From the NCBI RefSeq assembly GCF_016741935.1, contig NZ_JAERRG010000014.1, forward strand, positions 1-64,000: a stretch of DNA of 64,000 nt, written 5' to 3'. The translations under genes and the position numbers were made by a program. This stretch comes from Streptomyces endocoffeicus. GTDB taxonomy: Bacteria; Actinomycetota; Actinomycetes; Streptomycetales; Streptomycetaceae. The notes beneath the pieces were generated by a model, which made no database searches, was not told where the DNA came from, and saw only the letters and a program-made list of their open reading frames with translations. Position 1 is the first letter of the stretch, and each line of letters begins with the position of its first letter. Positions 17,255 to 25,940 of this stretch are shown one piece after another.

Positions 17255-18364
17255 TCAGCCGACCATCGCCCGCTCCTCCTCGGAGAGCGCGGGCGCAGCC
17301 TCGCCCCTGGGCTCGGCCACCCGGTCCCGGGTCCCACCCCGGTGGGAGGGGTCGTGGACCTCGCCGACCAGCTTCTCCAGGACGTCCTCCAGGGCCACCA
17401 GCCCCAGCACCGTGCCCGACGCGTCGGCGACGGCCGCCAGATGGGAGGCGGCCCGGCGCATCGCGGTGAGGGCGTCGTCCAGCGGAAGCTCCGCCCGGAG
17501 CGTCTCGATCGGATGCCAGACCCGCTGCGGCACGGCCCGCTCCGGGAACTCCAGCTCCAGGACATCCTTCACATGCAGATAGCCCATGAAGGCGCCGCCG
17601 GGGCCGCGCACCGGGAAGCGCGAGTAGCCGGTGCGCACGGTCAGCTCCTCGATCTGCCGGGGGGTGACCGAGGGATCGACCGTGACCAGGCCCGCCGGGT
17701 CCAGGAGGACGTCGGTGACCGGGCGGCTGCCCAGCTCCAGGGCGTCCGCGAGCCGCTCCTGCTCCTCGGGGTCGAGCAGCCCGGCCTGCCGGGAGTCCTC
17801 GACCAGATGGGTCAGCTGCTCGCTGGTGAAGACGGCCTCGATCTCGTCCTTGGGCTCCACCCGGAACAGCCGCAGCACCAGCCGGGCGCACGCGCCCAGC
17901 AGCGCGGTGACCGGCCGGCACAGCCGCGCGAAGGCGACCAGCCCGGGGCCCAGCCACAGCGCGGTCCGGTCCGGAGCCGCCATGGCCAGGTTCTTCGGCA
18001 CCATCTCGCCGATGACCAGATGGAGGAAGACCACCAGGGCGAGCGCGATGGCGTAGCCGAGTGGATGGATCAGCTGCTCGGGCAGATGGACGGCGTGGAA
18101 GACCGGTTCCAGCAGCTCGGCGACGGTCGGTTCGGCGACCGCGCCGAGGGTCAGCGAGCAGATGGTGATGCCGAACTGGGCGGCCGCCATCATCTGCGGC
18201 AGGTTCTCCAGGCCGGTGAGCACCGTACGGGCGCGTCCGGAGCCCTCGGCCGCGCGCGGCTCGATCTGACTGCGGCGCACCGAGACCAGGGCGAACTCGG
18301 CGCCCACGAAGAAGCCGTTGGCGAGGACCAGCAGAACGGCGAAGAGAAGCTGTACCAGACTCAT
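17255..18364 (-). CDS. CNNM/CorC-family membrane protein with CBS pair (second gene)
   Basis: 369 residues. DUF21/CNNM transmembrane domain (TM about 3-22 LLFAVLLVLANGFFVGAEFAL; helices near 60-80, 95-115 and 125-150) followed by a CBS pair (about 215-335: RPVTDVLLDP, YSRFPVRGPGG, GLVALEDVLEKLVGEVHDP). The C-terminal CorC_HlyC domain of the longer paralogue is missing. Family members move or sense Mg2+/Co2+, often with nucleotide control at CBS. ATG overlaps the upstream paralogue stop by 4 nt, so the two are coupled and may form a hetero-oligomer. Confidence 0.9.
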   Translation of the reverse strand: MSLVQLLFAVLLVLANGFFVGAEFALVSVRRSQIEPRAAEGSGRARTVLTGLENLPQMMAAAQFGITICSLTLGAVAEPTVAELLEPVFHAVHLPEQLIHPLGYAIALALVVFLHLVIGEMVPKNLAMAAPDRTALWLGPGLVAFARLCRPVTALLGACARLVLRLFRVEPKDEIEAVFTSEQLTHLVEDSRQAGLLDPEEQERLADALELGSRPVTDVLLDPAGLVTVDPSVTPRQIEELTVRTGYSRFPVRGPGGAFMGYLHVKDVLELEFPERAVPQRVWHPIETLRAELPLDDALTAMRRAASHLAAVADASGTVLGLVALEDVLEKLVGEVHDPSHRGGTRDRVAEPRGEAAPALSEEERAMVG

Positions 18365-19731
18365 CGTCCGTCCGCCTTCCCGGCCACGGCAGGGGCACTC
18401 ATCTGCACGGGCGGCGTACTCGTACGGACGATGCGCACCAGTTCCGCCCGGTGGTGGCCGACCTGCCGGACGGCCAGCTTCCAGCCGGGCAGCTCGGCGA
18501 TGTCGCCGGGGGCGGGGATCCGCGCCAGCAGATCGGCCACCAGCCCGGCCACGGTCTCGTACGGCCCGTCGGGCGCGTCGAGGCCGATCCGGCGCAGGGT
18601 GTCGACGCGGCAGCCGCCGTCGGCGTCCCATACGGTGCGGCCGTCCTCGGTGAGGGTCTGCACCAGGTCGGGGTGGTCCGCGGCCTCGTCGTCGTGCTCG
18701 TCGCGCACCTCGCCGACCAGTTCCTCGACGATGTCCTCCAGCGTGACCACCCCGGCCGTGCCGCCGTACTCGTCGACGACCACGGCTATCGGCTGCTCGC
18801 TGCGCAGCCGCTCCAGCAGCGGCTGGACCGGCAGCGTCTCGGGGACCAGCACCGGGGACTGGGCGATCCGGCTGACGGGGGTGCGCAGCCGGTCGTCGGA
18901 CGGCACCGCGAGGGCGTCCTTGAGGTGCACCATCCCGATGACCTCGTCCAGCCGGTCGCGGTAGACGGGGAAGCGGGACAGCCCGGTGGCCCGGGTGAGA
19001 TTGAGCACATCCACGGCGGTCGCCGTGGAGTGCAGCGCGCTGACCCGCACCCGCGGTGTCATCACATGCTGGGCGGTCAGCTCGCCCAGCGAGAGGGTGC
19101 GGACGAACAGATCGGCCGTGTCCTGCTCGAGCGCGCCGGCCCGCGCCGAGTGGCGGGCGAGCGAGACCAGCTCACCGGGGGTGCGGGCGGAGGCCAGCTC
19201 CTCGGTGGGCTCCACGCCCAGCGCCCGCACCAGCCGGTTGGCCACGGTGTTGAGCAGGGCGATCACGGGCCGGAAGAAGCGGGCGAAGGCGTACTGCGGG
19301 CCCGCGACGAAGCGGGCGACCTGCAGCGGCCGGGAGACCGCCCAGTTCTTGGGCACCAGCTCACCGATGACCATCTGGACGGCGGACGCCAGCAGCATGC
19401 CGAGCACGATGGCGACACCGGACACGGCGCCGTGCGGCAGCCCGACCGCCTCCAGCGGCGTGGTCAGCAGATGGCCGAGCGCGGGCTCGGCCAGCATGCC
19501 GACGATCAGCGAGGTGATGGTGATGCCGAGCTGGGTGCCGGAGAGCTGGAAGGACAGCTCGCGCAGCGCCTCGACGACGGTACGGGCGCGCTTGTCGCCC
19601 TCGTCGGCGGCTCGCTCGGCGTCCGGCCGCTCGACGGTGACCAGGCCGAATTCGGCGGCCACGAAGAAGCCGTTGGCGAGGATCAGGACAAGTGCCGCGG
19701 ACAGCAGCAGGAGGGAAAGGGTGATGCTCAT
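18361..19731 (-). CDS. CNNM/CorC-family membrane protein with CBS and CorC domains
   Basis: 456 residues. N-terminal TM segment SLLLLSAALVLILANGFFVAAEFGL and the DUF21 block up to about 185, CBS pair (about 205-330: QHVMTPRVRVSAL, SRFPVYRDRLDEVIGMVHLKDAL, AVVVDEYGGTAGVVTLEDIVEELVGEVRDE) and a C-terminal CorC_HlyC (FAD-like fold) domain to the end. Complete version of its downstream paralogue. Probable role is divalent-cation export or sensing at the cytoplasmic membrane. ATG at 19731 has a GAGG-containing leader. Confidence 0.92.
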   Translation of the reverse strand: MSITLSLLLLSAALVLILANGFFVAAEFGLVTVERPDAERAADEGDKRARTVVEALRELSFQLSGTQLGITITSLIVGMLAEPALGHLLTTPLEAVGLPHGAVSGVAIVLGMLLASAVQMVIGELVPKNWAVSRPLQVARFVAGPQYAFARFFRPVIALLNTVANRLVRALGVEPTEELASARTPGELVSLARHSARAGALEQDTADLFVRTLSLGELTAQHVMTPRVRVSALHSTATAVDVLNLTRATGLSRFPVYRDRLDEVIGMVHLKDALAVPSDDRLRTPVSRIAQSPVLVPETLPVQPLLERLRSEQPIAVVVDEYGGTAGVVTLEDIVEELVGEVRDEHDDEAADHPDLVQTLTEDGRTVWDADGGCRVDTLRRIGLDAPDGPYETVAGLVADLLARIPAPGDIAELPGWKLAVRQVGHHRAELVRIVRTSTPPVQMSAPAVAGKADGR

Positions 19732-20045
19732 GCCGCCGCCTCGTGGTCGGCGGCGGCGCAGGTACTACAGGACGATCCGTCCATCTGCTGAGGGAGTCAC
19801 TCCTCGGGTCGCAGGGGAGCCCGCCAGGGGCGCACGCGGGCGTGCGCGCTGCAGAGGCGGGGCGGGGCACTGTTCGGCCCCGGCAACAGAGTAATCAAGG
19901 ATGGGGCATGACGGGCAGGCCCCTCACGCCGTTGGAGTGCCGATCCGCTCGTCGGCCGGTTCGTGGGGCCCACCCGGCAGGGGGCGGAAGCGGACGTAAA
20001 GGGGCTGCTCAACACCGCCGGGGCCGCGCGGTGCGGCCGGGTGGC
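19732..20045. other. Intergenic region upstream of the CorC pair
   Basis: 314 bp between the CorC pair start and the stop of the PH-domain gene; it should hold the promoter of the CorC operon. I see GC-rich stretches but no clear -35/-10, coding frame or strong hairpin. Confidence 0.4.
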
Positions 20046-20501
20046 TCAGTCCGCGGCACGGCCCGTCCCGTGCCGCTCGGCGAGGGCGCGCAGGGCCCGC
20101 GCGTCGCTGATGGCGTGCGCCTTGGCGATGCCCGGCTGGATGCCCATCGCGGGCAGGCTGGTGCCGTCGGCGAGGTCCAGATAGACCCAGGGGTCACCGG
20201 GGCGCAGATTGACCCGGAGCACCTCCGCCCACTCCAGCCGGCGCTTGGTGGTGAGGTTGACCACCGTCACACCGCCCTCCTCGGCCACCACCTTGGGGCG
20301 GCTGAGCAGCGTCAGCACCCCGAAGAACAGCAGTCCGGTGAGGATGAAGCTGGCCCGCTCCCCCGGCCCCAGCCGCTCCAACAGCAGGGCGACGGCCGTG
20401 AGGACGACCAGGACGGCGACACCGACGGTCATCAGGACGGCCCGGGTCCTGGTCGGCCGGAAGGTGACGGGCAGGGCGGGGGTGGGCGCGGCGGCGGACA
20501 C
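20046..20501 (-). CDS. PH-domain membrane protein behind hisG
   Basis: 151 residues: two adjacent TM segments (about 22-41 and 52-66) followed by a bacterial PH-like domain (bPH_6) with EGGVTVVNLTTKRRLEWAEVLRVNLRPGDPWVYLDLADGTSLPAMGIQ. This is a characteristic actinobacterial neighbour of hisG. Same strand and 56 bp after hisG, so probably the last gene of the rib-his transcript. Molecular function is unknown. Confidence 0.88.
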   Translation of the reverse strand: MSAAAPTPALPVTFRPTRTRAVLMTVGVAVLVVLTAVALLLERLGPGERASFILTGLLFFGVLTLLSRPKVVAEEGGVTVVNLTTKRRLEWAEVLRVNLRPGDPWVYLDLADGTSLPAMGIQPGIAKAHAISDARALRALAERHGTGRAAD

Positions 20502-20557
20502 GTGGTCGGCCTCTCGGATGGGAGGGAACGGGATGGGGGCGGGGACGGGGCCGGCTG

Positions 20558-21406
20558 TCAGAGGCGGCAGGCGTGGATGCCGGTGGTGAGGATGGCCCGT
20601 GCCCCCAGGTCGTAGAGCTCGTCCATGATCCGCTGGGCGTCCTTGGCGGGGACCATCGAGCGGACCGCGACCCAGCCCTCGTGGTGCAGCGGGGAGACGG
20701 TGGGCGACTCCAGGCCCGGGGTGAGCGCCACGGCGCGCTCCACCTGCTCCACCCGGATGTCGTAGTCCATCATCACGTAGCGCCGGGCCACCAGGACGCC
20801 CTGCATCCGGCGGAGGAACTGCTGGACCTTGGGGTCGTCGCTGGGGTCGCCGGTGCGGCGGATGACGACCGCCTCGGACTCCAGGATGGGCTTGCCGATG
20901 ATCTCCAGCCCGGCGTTGCGCAGAGTGGTGCCGGTCTCGACCACATCCGCGATGACCTCGGCGACACCGAGCTGGATGGCGGTCTCGACGGCGCCGTCGA
21001 GGTGGACCACGGCGGCGTCCACACCGTTGTCGGCGAGGTGCTTGGTGACCAGTCCGGCGAAAGACGTGGCCACGGTCATCCCGCCGAACTCGCTGACGTC
21101 CTTGGCCGTGCCGGGACGGGTGGCGTAGCGGAAGGTGGACCCGGCGAAGCCGAGCTGCATGATCTCCTCGGCCTGGGAGCCGGAGTCCAGCAGCAGATCG
21201 CGGCCGGTGATGCCGATGTCGAGCCGGCCGGAGCCCACGTAGACGGCGATGTCGCGGGGGCGGAGGAAGAAGAACTCCACCTCGTTCTCCGCGTCGACCA
21301 GTACCAGCTCCCGGCGGTCCTTGCGCTGCCGGTAGCCCGCCTCATGGAGCATCGCCGACGCAGGCTCGGACAGTGAACCCTTGTTGGGGACGGCGATGCG
21401 CAGCAT
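20558..21406 (-). CDS. hisG: ATP phosphoribosyltransferase, long form
   Basis: 282 residues, the length of long-form HisG, which carries a C-terminal ACT-like histidine-binding domain and does not need HisZ. Catalyses ATP + PRPP to phosphoribosyl-ATP, first step of histidine synthesis. Visible signatures: MLRIAVPNKGSLSEPA, GSGRLDIGITGRDLL, the PRPP loop DVVETGTTLRNAGLEII and the regulatory-domain end MDELYDLGARAILTTGIHACRL. Start at ATG 21406 after AGGAAAG. It follows hisE in the riboflavin operon direction, separated by 101 bp containing an octamer repeat. Feedback inhibition by histidine is expected from the ACT-like domain. Confidence 0.97.
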   Translation of the reverse strand: MLRIAVPNKGSLSEPASAMLHEAGYRQRKDRRELVLVDAENEVEFFFLRPRDIAVYVGSGRLDIGITGRDLLLDSGSQAEEIMQLGFAGSTFRYATRPGTAKDVSEFGGMTVATSFAGLVTKHLADNGVDAAVVHLDGAVETAIQLGVAEVIADVVETGTTLRNAGLEIIGKPILESEAVVIRRTGDPSDDPKVQQFLRRMQGVLVARRYVMMDYDIRVEQVERAVALTPGLESPTVSPLHHEGWVAVRSMVPAKDAQRIMDELYDLGARAILTTGIHACRL

Positions 21407-21420
21407 GAGTGCTCTTTCCT

Positions 21421-21468
21421 TCGGTGGCTCGGTGGCTCGGTGACTCGGTGGCTCGGCTAGCTCGGTAG
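21421..21468. repeat. Octamer tandem repeat between hisE and hisG
   Basis: About six head-to-tail copies of TCGGTGGC-type octamers, degenerating toward hisE. Likely slippage-prone. Confidence 0.7.
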
Positions 21469-21507
21469 CGGCGAGAGTCGGAGGGTGAGGGTGGTTGACG
21501 GGGGTGT

Positions 21508-21792
21508 TCAGAGGTGGGCGTAGACGTCGTCGAGGGTCAGCCCCTTGGCGACCATCATCACCTGAAGGTGGTACAGGAGCTGGGAGATCTCCTCGGCGGT
21601 CGCCTCGTCGCTCTCGTACTCGGCGGCCATCCACACCTCGGCGGCCTCCTCCACGACCTTCTTGCCGATGGCGTGCACACCGGAGTGGACCAGCTCGGCG
21701 GTGCGGGAAGTGGCGGGGTCGGCCGTGGCGGCCTTCTTCTGGAGCTCGGCGAAGAGCTCCTCGAACGTCTTCTTGGGCATCGTGTCCGTCAT
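21508..21792 (-). CDS. hisE: Phosphoribosyl-ATP pyrophosphohydrolase
   Basis: 94 residues, all-alpha MazG-like HisE: FEELFAELQKKA, HSGVHAIGKKVVEEAAEVWMAAEYE (metal-binding Glu cluster) and EEISQLLYHLQVMMVAKGLTLDDVYAHL. Converts PR-ATP to PR-AMP, second histidine step. Two starts compete: 21792 (MTDTMPKKTF) and 21780 (MPKKTF); the second matches the usual family N-terminus. It lies 24 bp after ribH on the same strand, so histidine genes are appended to the riboflavin operon. Confidence 0.95.
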   Translation of the reverse strand: MTDTMPKKTFEELFAELQKKAATADPATSRTAELVHSGVHAIGKKVVEEAAEVWMAAEYESDEATAEEISQLLYHLQVMMVAKGLTLDDVYAHL

Positions 21793-21816
21793 CCTACTTG
21801 GGTCGTGCGACGCCCC

Positions 21817-22302
21817 TCAGCGCCAGGGTTCGGCGACCGAGCGCAGGGTGGTGGCGGTGGCGACGGCCGCGGTGACCGCCTCGTGGCCCTTGTCCTCGCT
21901 GGAGCCCGCGAGCCCGGCCCGGTCCAGGGCCTGCTCGTCGGTGTCGCAGGTCAGCACGCCGAAGCCGATGGGCACGCCGGTGTCCACGCTGACCTGGGTC
22001 AGCCCCTGGGTGACGCCCTGGCACACATAGTCGAAGTGCGGGGTGCCGCCACGGATGACGACGCCCAGGGCCACGATCGCGTCATAGCCGCGGCCCGCGA
22101 GCACCTTGGCGACGACCGGCAACTCGAAGCTGCCCGGCACCCGCAGCACGGTGGGCTCGTCGATGCCGAGCTCGCCCAACGCGCGCAGGGCGCCGTCGAG
22201 CAGCCCGTCCATCACCTTCTCGTGCCACTGTGCGGCGATGACGGCGACGCGCAGGTCCCCGCAGTTCTTCACGGACAGTTCGGGGGCGCCCTTACCGCTC
22301 AC
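21817..22302 (-). CDS. ribH: 6,7-dimethyl-8-ribityllumazine synthase
   Basis: 161 residues. Condenses 5-amino-6-ribitylaminouracil with dihydroxybutanone phosphate to lumazine in the penultimate riboflavin step. Motifs: VAVIAAQWHEKVMDGLLDGA, VLRVPGSFELPVVA, ALGVVIRGGTPHFDYVCQGVTQGL (catalytic His) and IGFGVLTCDTDEQALDRAG. GTG start at 22302 is set by GAGGAG eight bases upstream. Preceded by a 109-bp gap after ribBA that contains short CTTCTG(A/G)TG repeats; still likely the same transcript. Confidence 0.97.
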   Translation of the reverse strand: MSGKGAPELSVKNCGDLRVAVIAAQWHEKVMDGLLDGALRALGELGIDEPTVLRVPGSFELPVVAKVLAGRGYDAIVALGVVIRGGTPHFDYVCQGVTQGLTQVSVDTGVPIGFGVLTCDTDEQALDRAGLAGSSEDKGHEAVTAAVATATTLRSVAEPWR

Positions 22303-22411
22303 GTCTCTCCTCGGTGTTTCTGATTTTCCGATGTTCTGGTGCTTCTGGTGCTTCTGATGCTTCTGTGGTGGTGCGTGGGTGTGCGTCCGTACGGCTACCG
22401 GTTCTGTGCGG

Positions 22412-23746
22412 CTACTGGTTGCCGCAAGCCGATATGGGCTCGGCGCGGTCGCCGTCCAGCCAGGGCAGGTCATGCCCCATCCGGTCCCGCTTGGTGCGGA
22501 GGTAGCGGAGGTTGTGCTCCCCCGCCTGGACGGGCATCGGCTCCCGGCCGGTGACCCGCAGCCCGTGCCGGACCAGCGCCGTGGTCTTCTCGGGGTTGTT
22601 GGTCATCAGCCGCAGCGAGTGCACGCCGAGGTCGGCGAGGATCTCCGCGCCCGCGGCGTAGTCCCGCGCGTCGGCGGGCAGGCCGAGCTCCAGATTGGCG
22701 TCCAGGGTGTCCCGGCCCAGCTCCTGGAGCTCGTACGCGCGCAGCTTGGACAGCAGTCCGATCCCGCGCCCCTCATGGCCACGCAGATACAGGACGATGC
22801 CCCGGCCCTCGGCCGTGACCCGCTCCAGCGCGGCGTGCAGCTGGGGGCCGCAGTCGCAGCGCAGCGAGTGGAAGACATCGCCGGTGAGGCATTCGGAGTG
22901 GACGCGGACCAGCACGTCCTCGCCGTCCCGGATGTCGCCCTGGACCAGCGCGATGTGCTCGACGCCGTCGGCCGCGCGGTAGCCGTACGCCCGGAAGTCG
23001 CCGAAGGCGGTGGGCAGCCGGGTCTCGGCCTCGCGCCGCACCAGCGGCTCGGCGGGCTTGCGGTACGCGATCAGATCGGCGATGGAGACGATCGCCAGGT
23101 CGTGCTTGTGGGCGAAGGCGACCAGGTCGGGCAGGCGCAGCATGGCACCGTCCTCCCCCGCGATCTCGCAGATCACGGCCGCCGGGCGCAGTCCGGCCAG
23201 CCGGGCGAGGTCGACCCCGGCCTCGGTGTGGCCATCGCGCTCGAGCACCCCGCCGGGGCGGGCGCGCAGCGGGAAGATGTGGCCGGGGCGGACGAGGTCG
23301 CCGGGGGTGGTGTCCGGGTCGGCCAGCAGCCGCAGGGTGGTGGCCCGGTCGGCGGCGGAGATACCGGTGCTGACGCCGTGTTCGGCGGTGGCGTCGACCG
23401 AGACGGTGAAGGCGGTCCGCATGGACTCGGTGTTCTCCTCGACCATCTGCGGAAGCCGCAGCCGGTCGAGGTCCGCGGCCTCCATGGGCGCGCAGATGAG
23501 CCCACGGCACTCGTTCATCATGAAGGCGACGATCTCGGGGCTGATCGTCTCGGCGGCGGCGACGAGGTCGCCCTCGTTCTCCCGGTCCTCGTCGTCCACG
23601 ACCACCACGGGGCGGCCCGCGGCGATGTCGGCGATGGCGCGCTCGATGGGGTCCAGCGCCAGTTCGTCGGGCCATTGCGTGGCGCGCAGGGACGCGGCCG
23701 GGCCACTGCTCGGATGCGGGTCGGTCACCGCGTATGCCTCACTCAT
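22412..23746 (-). CDS. ribBA: Bifunctional DHBP synthase / GTP cyclohydrolase II
   Basis: 444 residues. N-terminal 3,4-dihydroxy-2-butanone-4-phosphate synthase half (DDEDRENEGDLV, TGISAADRATT, RPGHIFPLRA, RDGHTEAGVDLARLAG) and C-terminal GTP cyclohydrolase II half (VHSECLTGDVFHSLRCDCGPQL with the three zinc Cys, LRGHEGRGIGLLSKL, MTNNPEKT). Both active sites look complete, supplying both precursors of lumazine synthase. ATG overlaps the ribE stop by 4 nt. A 20-residue N-terminal extension rich in Pro/Ser precedes the catalytic fold. Confidence 0.97.
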   Translation of the reverse strand: MSEAYAVTDPHPSSGPAASLRATQWPDELALDPIERAIADIAAGRPVVVVDDEDRENEGDLVAAAETISPEIVAFMMNECRGLICAPMEAADLDRLRLPQMVEENTESMRTAFTVSVDATAEHGVSTGISAADRATTLRLLADPDTTPGDLVRPGHIFPLRARPGGVLERDGHTEAGVDLARLAGLRPAAVICEIAGEDGAMLRLPDLVAFAHKHDLAIVSIADLIAYRKPAEPLVRREAETRLPTAFGDFRAYGYRAADGVEHIALVQGDIRDGEDVLVRVHSECLTGDVFHSLRCDCGPQLHAALERVTAEGRGIVLYLRGHEGRGIGLLSKLRAYELQELGRDTLDANLELGLPADARDYAAGAEILADLGVHSLRLMTNNPEKTTALVRHGLRVTGREPMPVQAGEHNLRYLRTKRDRMGHDLPWLDGDRAEPISACGNQ

Positions 23747-24375
23747 GATGTGGCCTCCTGGTCCTGCGTGCCGTTGTCCCGTCCGAGCAGCCGCTCGACG
23801 TATTTGGCGAGTACGTCCACCTCGAGGTTGACCGGGTCCCCGGCCTGCTTGACCCCGAGCGTGGTGAGCGCGAGGGTCGTCGGGATGAGGCTGACGGTGA
23901 AGTAGTCGGGGCCCGCGTCCACGACGGTGAGGCTGATGCCGTCCACCGTGATGGAGCCCTTCTCGACGACATAGCGGCTGAGTTCGGCGGGCAGCGAGAT
24001 CTTCACGATCTCCCAGTGCTCGGAGAGCTTGCGGTCCACGATGGCGCCGGTGCCGTCCACATGGCCCTGCACGATGTGGCCGCCGAGCCGCCCGCCCAGC
24101 GCCATCGGGCGCTCCAGGTTGACCCGGGAGCCGATGTCGAGCGCGCCGAGACTGGAGCGGTTCAGGGTCTCGGCCATCACGTCGGCGCTGAACCGGGTGC
24201 CCTCCGCGTCCTCCATGATGTCGACGACGGTGAGACAGACGCCGTTGACGGCGATGGAGTCGCCGTGCTTCGCCCCTTCGGTGACGAGGGGGCCGCGTAC
24301 CTGGAAGCGGGACGCGTCGCCCAGGTGCTCGATGGCGACGATCTCACCCAGTTCTTCGACAATTCCGGTGAACAC
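23743..24375 (-). CDS. ribE: Riboflavin synthase, alpha subunit
   Basis: 210 residues in two homologous beta-barrel halves: first half MFTGIVEELGEIVAIE...DSIAVNGVCLTVVD, second half GHIVQGHVDGTGAI...KGSITVDGISLTVVDAG. Dismutates two lumazines to riboflavin plus the RibH substrate. Second gene after ribD (one base between genes) and overlapping ribBA by 4 nt, so translation is coupled through the operon. No ribM-like transporter gene lies between ribE and ribBA. Confidence 0.97.
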   Translation of the reverse strand: MFTGIVEELGEIVAIEHLGDASRFQVRGPLVTEGAKHGDSIAVNGVCLTVVDIMEDAEGTRFSADVMAETLNRSSLGALDIGSRVNLERPMALGGRLGGHIVQGHVDGTGAIVDRKLSEHWEIVKISLPAELSRYVVEKGSITVDGISLTVVDAGPDYFTVSLIPTTLALTTLGVKQAGDPVNLEVDVLAKYVERLLGRDNGTQDQEATS

Positions 24376-24376
24376 T

Positions 24377-25498
24377 TCAGTTCTCCTCGGCGAGGGGGGC
24401 GGGGACGGCGGGAACGGCGATGGGGGCGGCGGTGACGCGCAGATCGGGACCGAGCCGGGTCACATCGGCCGTCTCCAGGCGCAACGCCTGCGCGATGGTG
24501 GTGATTCCGGCGTCGGCGAGAGCGGCGGGGCCCGCGCCCAGCAGGACGGGGGCGAGATAGCCGACGACCTTGTCGACGGCGCCCGCGGCGAGGAACGCCC
24601 CGGCGAGGGTGGGCCCGCCCTCCAGCAGGACGGAGCGCACCCCGCGGCCGTGCAGCTCGGCCAGCAGCGCGGGGATCCGGAGGCCGGTTTCCGCGCGCGG
24701 CAGCCTTACGGTCTCCACGCCCGGCCGCCGCGGCAGATGCGCGATGCCCGCGTCCTCGGCGACGGCGATGAGCGTGGGCGCGGCGTCGTCCAGGACCCGG
24801 GCGCCGGGCTTGATGGTGGCGCCCGTGTCCACGACGACCCGCAGCGGCTGGGTGGCACCCTCCCGGTCCCTTACGGCCAGGTGGGGGTCGTCGGCGCGCA
24901 GGGTGCCGGAGCCGACGACGACGGCGTCGGCCTCCGCGCGCAGCCGGTGCACATCGGCACGGGACTCGGCGGAGGTGATCCAGCGGCTGGTGCCGTCGGC
25001 GGCGGCGCTGCGGCCGTCCAGGGTCGCGGCGAACTTCCACAGCACGAAGGGGCGGCCGCGGCGCATCGCGGTCAGCCAGGGTTCGTTGACCACCTCGGCC
25101 TCGTCGGCCAGCAGCCCGGCGTCGACCTCGACCCCGGCGGCGGCCAGGGTCGCGGCGCCGCCCTTGGCCTGGGCGGTGGGGTCGGCGACGGCGTAGTGGA
25201 CGCGGGCGATCCCGGCGGCGATCAGGGCCTGCGAGCAGGGGCCGGTGCGGCCGGTGTGGTCGCAGGGTTCGAGGGTGACGACGGCGGTGCCGCCGCGGGC
25301 TCGCTCCCCCGCCGCGCGCAGCGCGTGGACCTCGGCGTGCGGACCGCCGGCCCGCTGGTGCCAGCCCTCGCCGACGACGCGGCCACCGGCGTCGAGGATG
25401 ACGCAACCGACGACGGGGTTGGGGCTGGTGTGGCCGAGGCCGCGGGCGGCGAGCGCGACGGCATGGCGCATCGCTTGGGCTTCGGCTGCGGTGGCCAC
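24377..25498 (-). CDS. ribD: Riboflavin deaminase/reductase
   Basis: 373 residues. N-terminal cytidine-deaminase-like domain with zinc motif HAEVHALR and PCDHTGRTGPC, C-terminal NADPH-dependent reductase (VLWKFAATLDGRSAAADGTSRWIT, VVGSGTLRADDP, VLLEGGPTLAGAFLAAG). Performs deamination then side-chain reduction of the GTP cyclohydrolase II product. GTG start at 25498 is set by CAGGAGG seven bases upstream; the ATG inside (MRHAV) would cut off the first helix. First gene after the FMN riboswitch, about 160 bp downstream of it. Confidence 0.96.
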   Translation of the reverse strand: MATAAEAQAMRHAVALAARGLGHTSPNPVVGCVILDAGGRVVGEGWHQRAGGPHAEVHALRAAGERARGGTAVVTLEPCDHTGRTGPCSQALIAAGIARVHYAVADPTAQAKGGAATLAAAGVEVDAGLLADEAEVVNEPWLTAMRRGRPFVLWKFAATLDGRSAAADGTSRWITSAESRADVHRLRAEADAVVVGSGTLRADDPHLAVRDREGATQPLRVVVDTGATIKPGARVLDDAAPTLIAVAEDAGIAHLPRRPGVETVRLPRAETGLRIPALLAELHGRGVRSVLLEGGPTLAGAFLAAGAVDKVVGYLAPVLLGAGPAALADAGITTIAQALRLETADVTRLGPDLRVTAAPIAVPAVPAPLAEEN

Positions 25499-25657
25499 CG
25501 GGTCCTCCTGCCTCTTCGGGCACGGACTCCGGGGCTGTCGAGATGACATGGAAGCGGGAACGCCGCCGCCAGCACGCCGGGGATCGGCGAAGAGTCCGCA
25601 TCCCGCATACGCGAGGGCGAACCGCCGAGGCGGCGCACCGGTGATGTCGCTACCGCC

Positions 25658-25784
25658 GCGCACTGCCTCCCATCCGGACTTTCACCGTCGGTCCAGGAAT
25701 TTCACCTGGTCAACCGGCCGCTGGCGGCGGACGGGTCGCGGACTGTAACCGCCGGTTCGGATTTTCACCGACCCCGGAGTGCGC
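25658..25784 (-). promoter_or_regulatory. FMN riboswitch (RFN element)
   Basis: Read leftward, the P1 arms are GCGCACT (25784-25778) and AGTGCGC (25664-25658). Between them are the conserved RFN segments GGTCGGTGAAAATCCG, ACCGGCGGTTACAGTCCGC, GACCAGGTGAAATTCCTGG and ACCGACGGTGAAAGTCCGGA(T)GGGAG. All hallmarks of the FMN aptamer are present. It lies upstream of ribD and should repress the rib-his operon when FMN is plentiful. The expression platform is probably in the 160-nt leader, which has a GCCGCC/GGCGG hairpin. Confidence 0.97.
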
Positions 25785-25902
25785 TGACGTCACTGGTACG
25801 GGCCCAGTGTGCCATGGCCATCAGCCCAGCTGGGAGGCCTCCCCCGTGTGGCCTCCCTCACCCCCCCAAGCCCCGGAGGGGACCCCCACCCCGGTCCGGG
25901 GG

Positions 25903-25920
25903 CCGGGGGCCTGCCCCCGG
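25903..25920. terminator. Terminator-like hairpin beyond alginate lyase
   Basis: CCGGGGG / CCCCCGG stem with a 4-nt loop inside a run of C- and G-rich sequence, 20 bp beyond the stop of the leftward alginate lyase gene. Also lies upstream of the rib promoter region. Confidence 0.55.
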
Positions 25921-25940
25921 TTCGGGAAAGGGCGTGCCCG

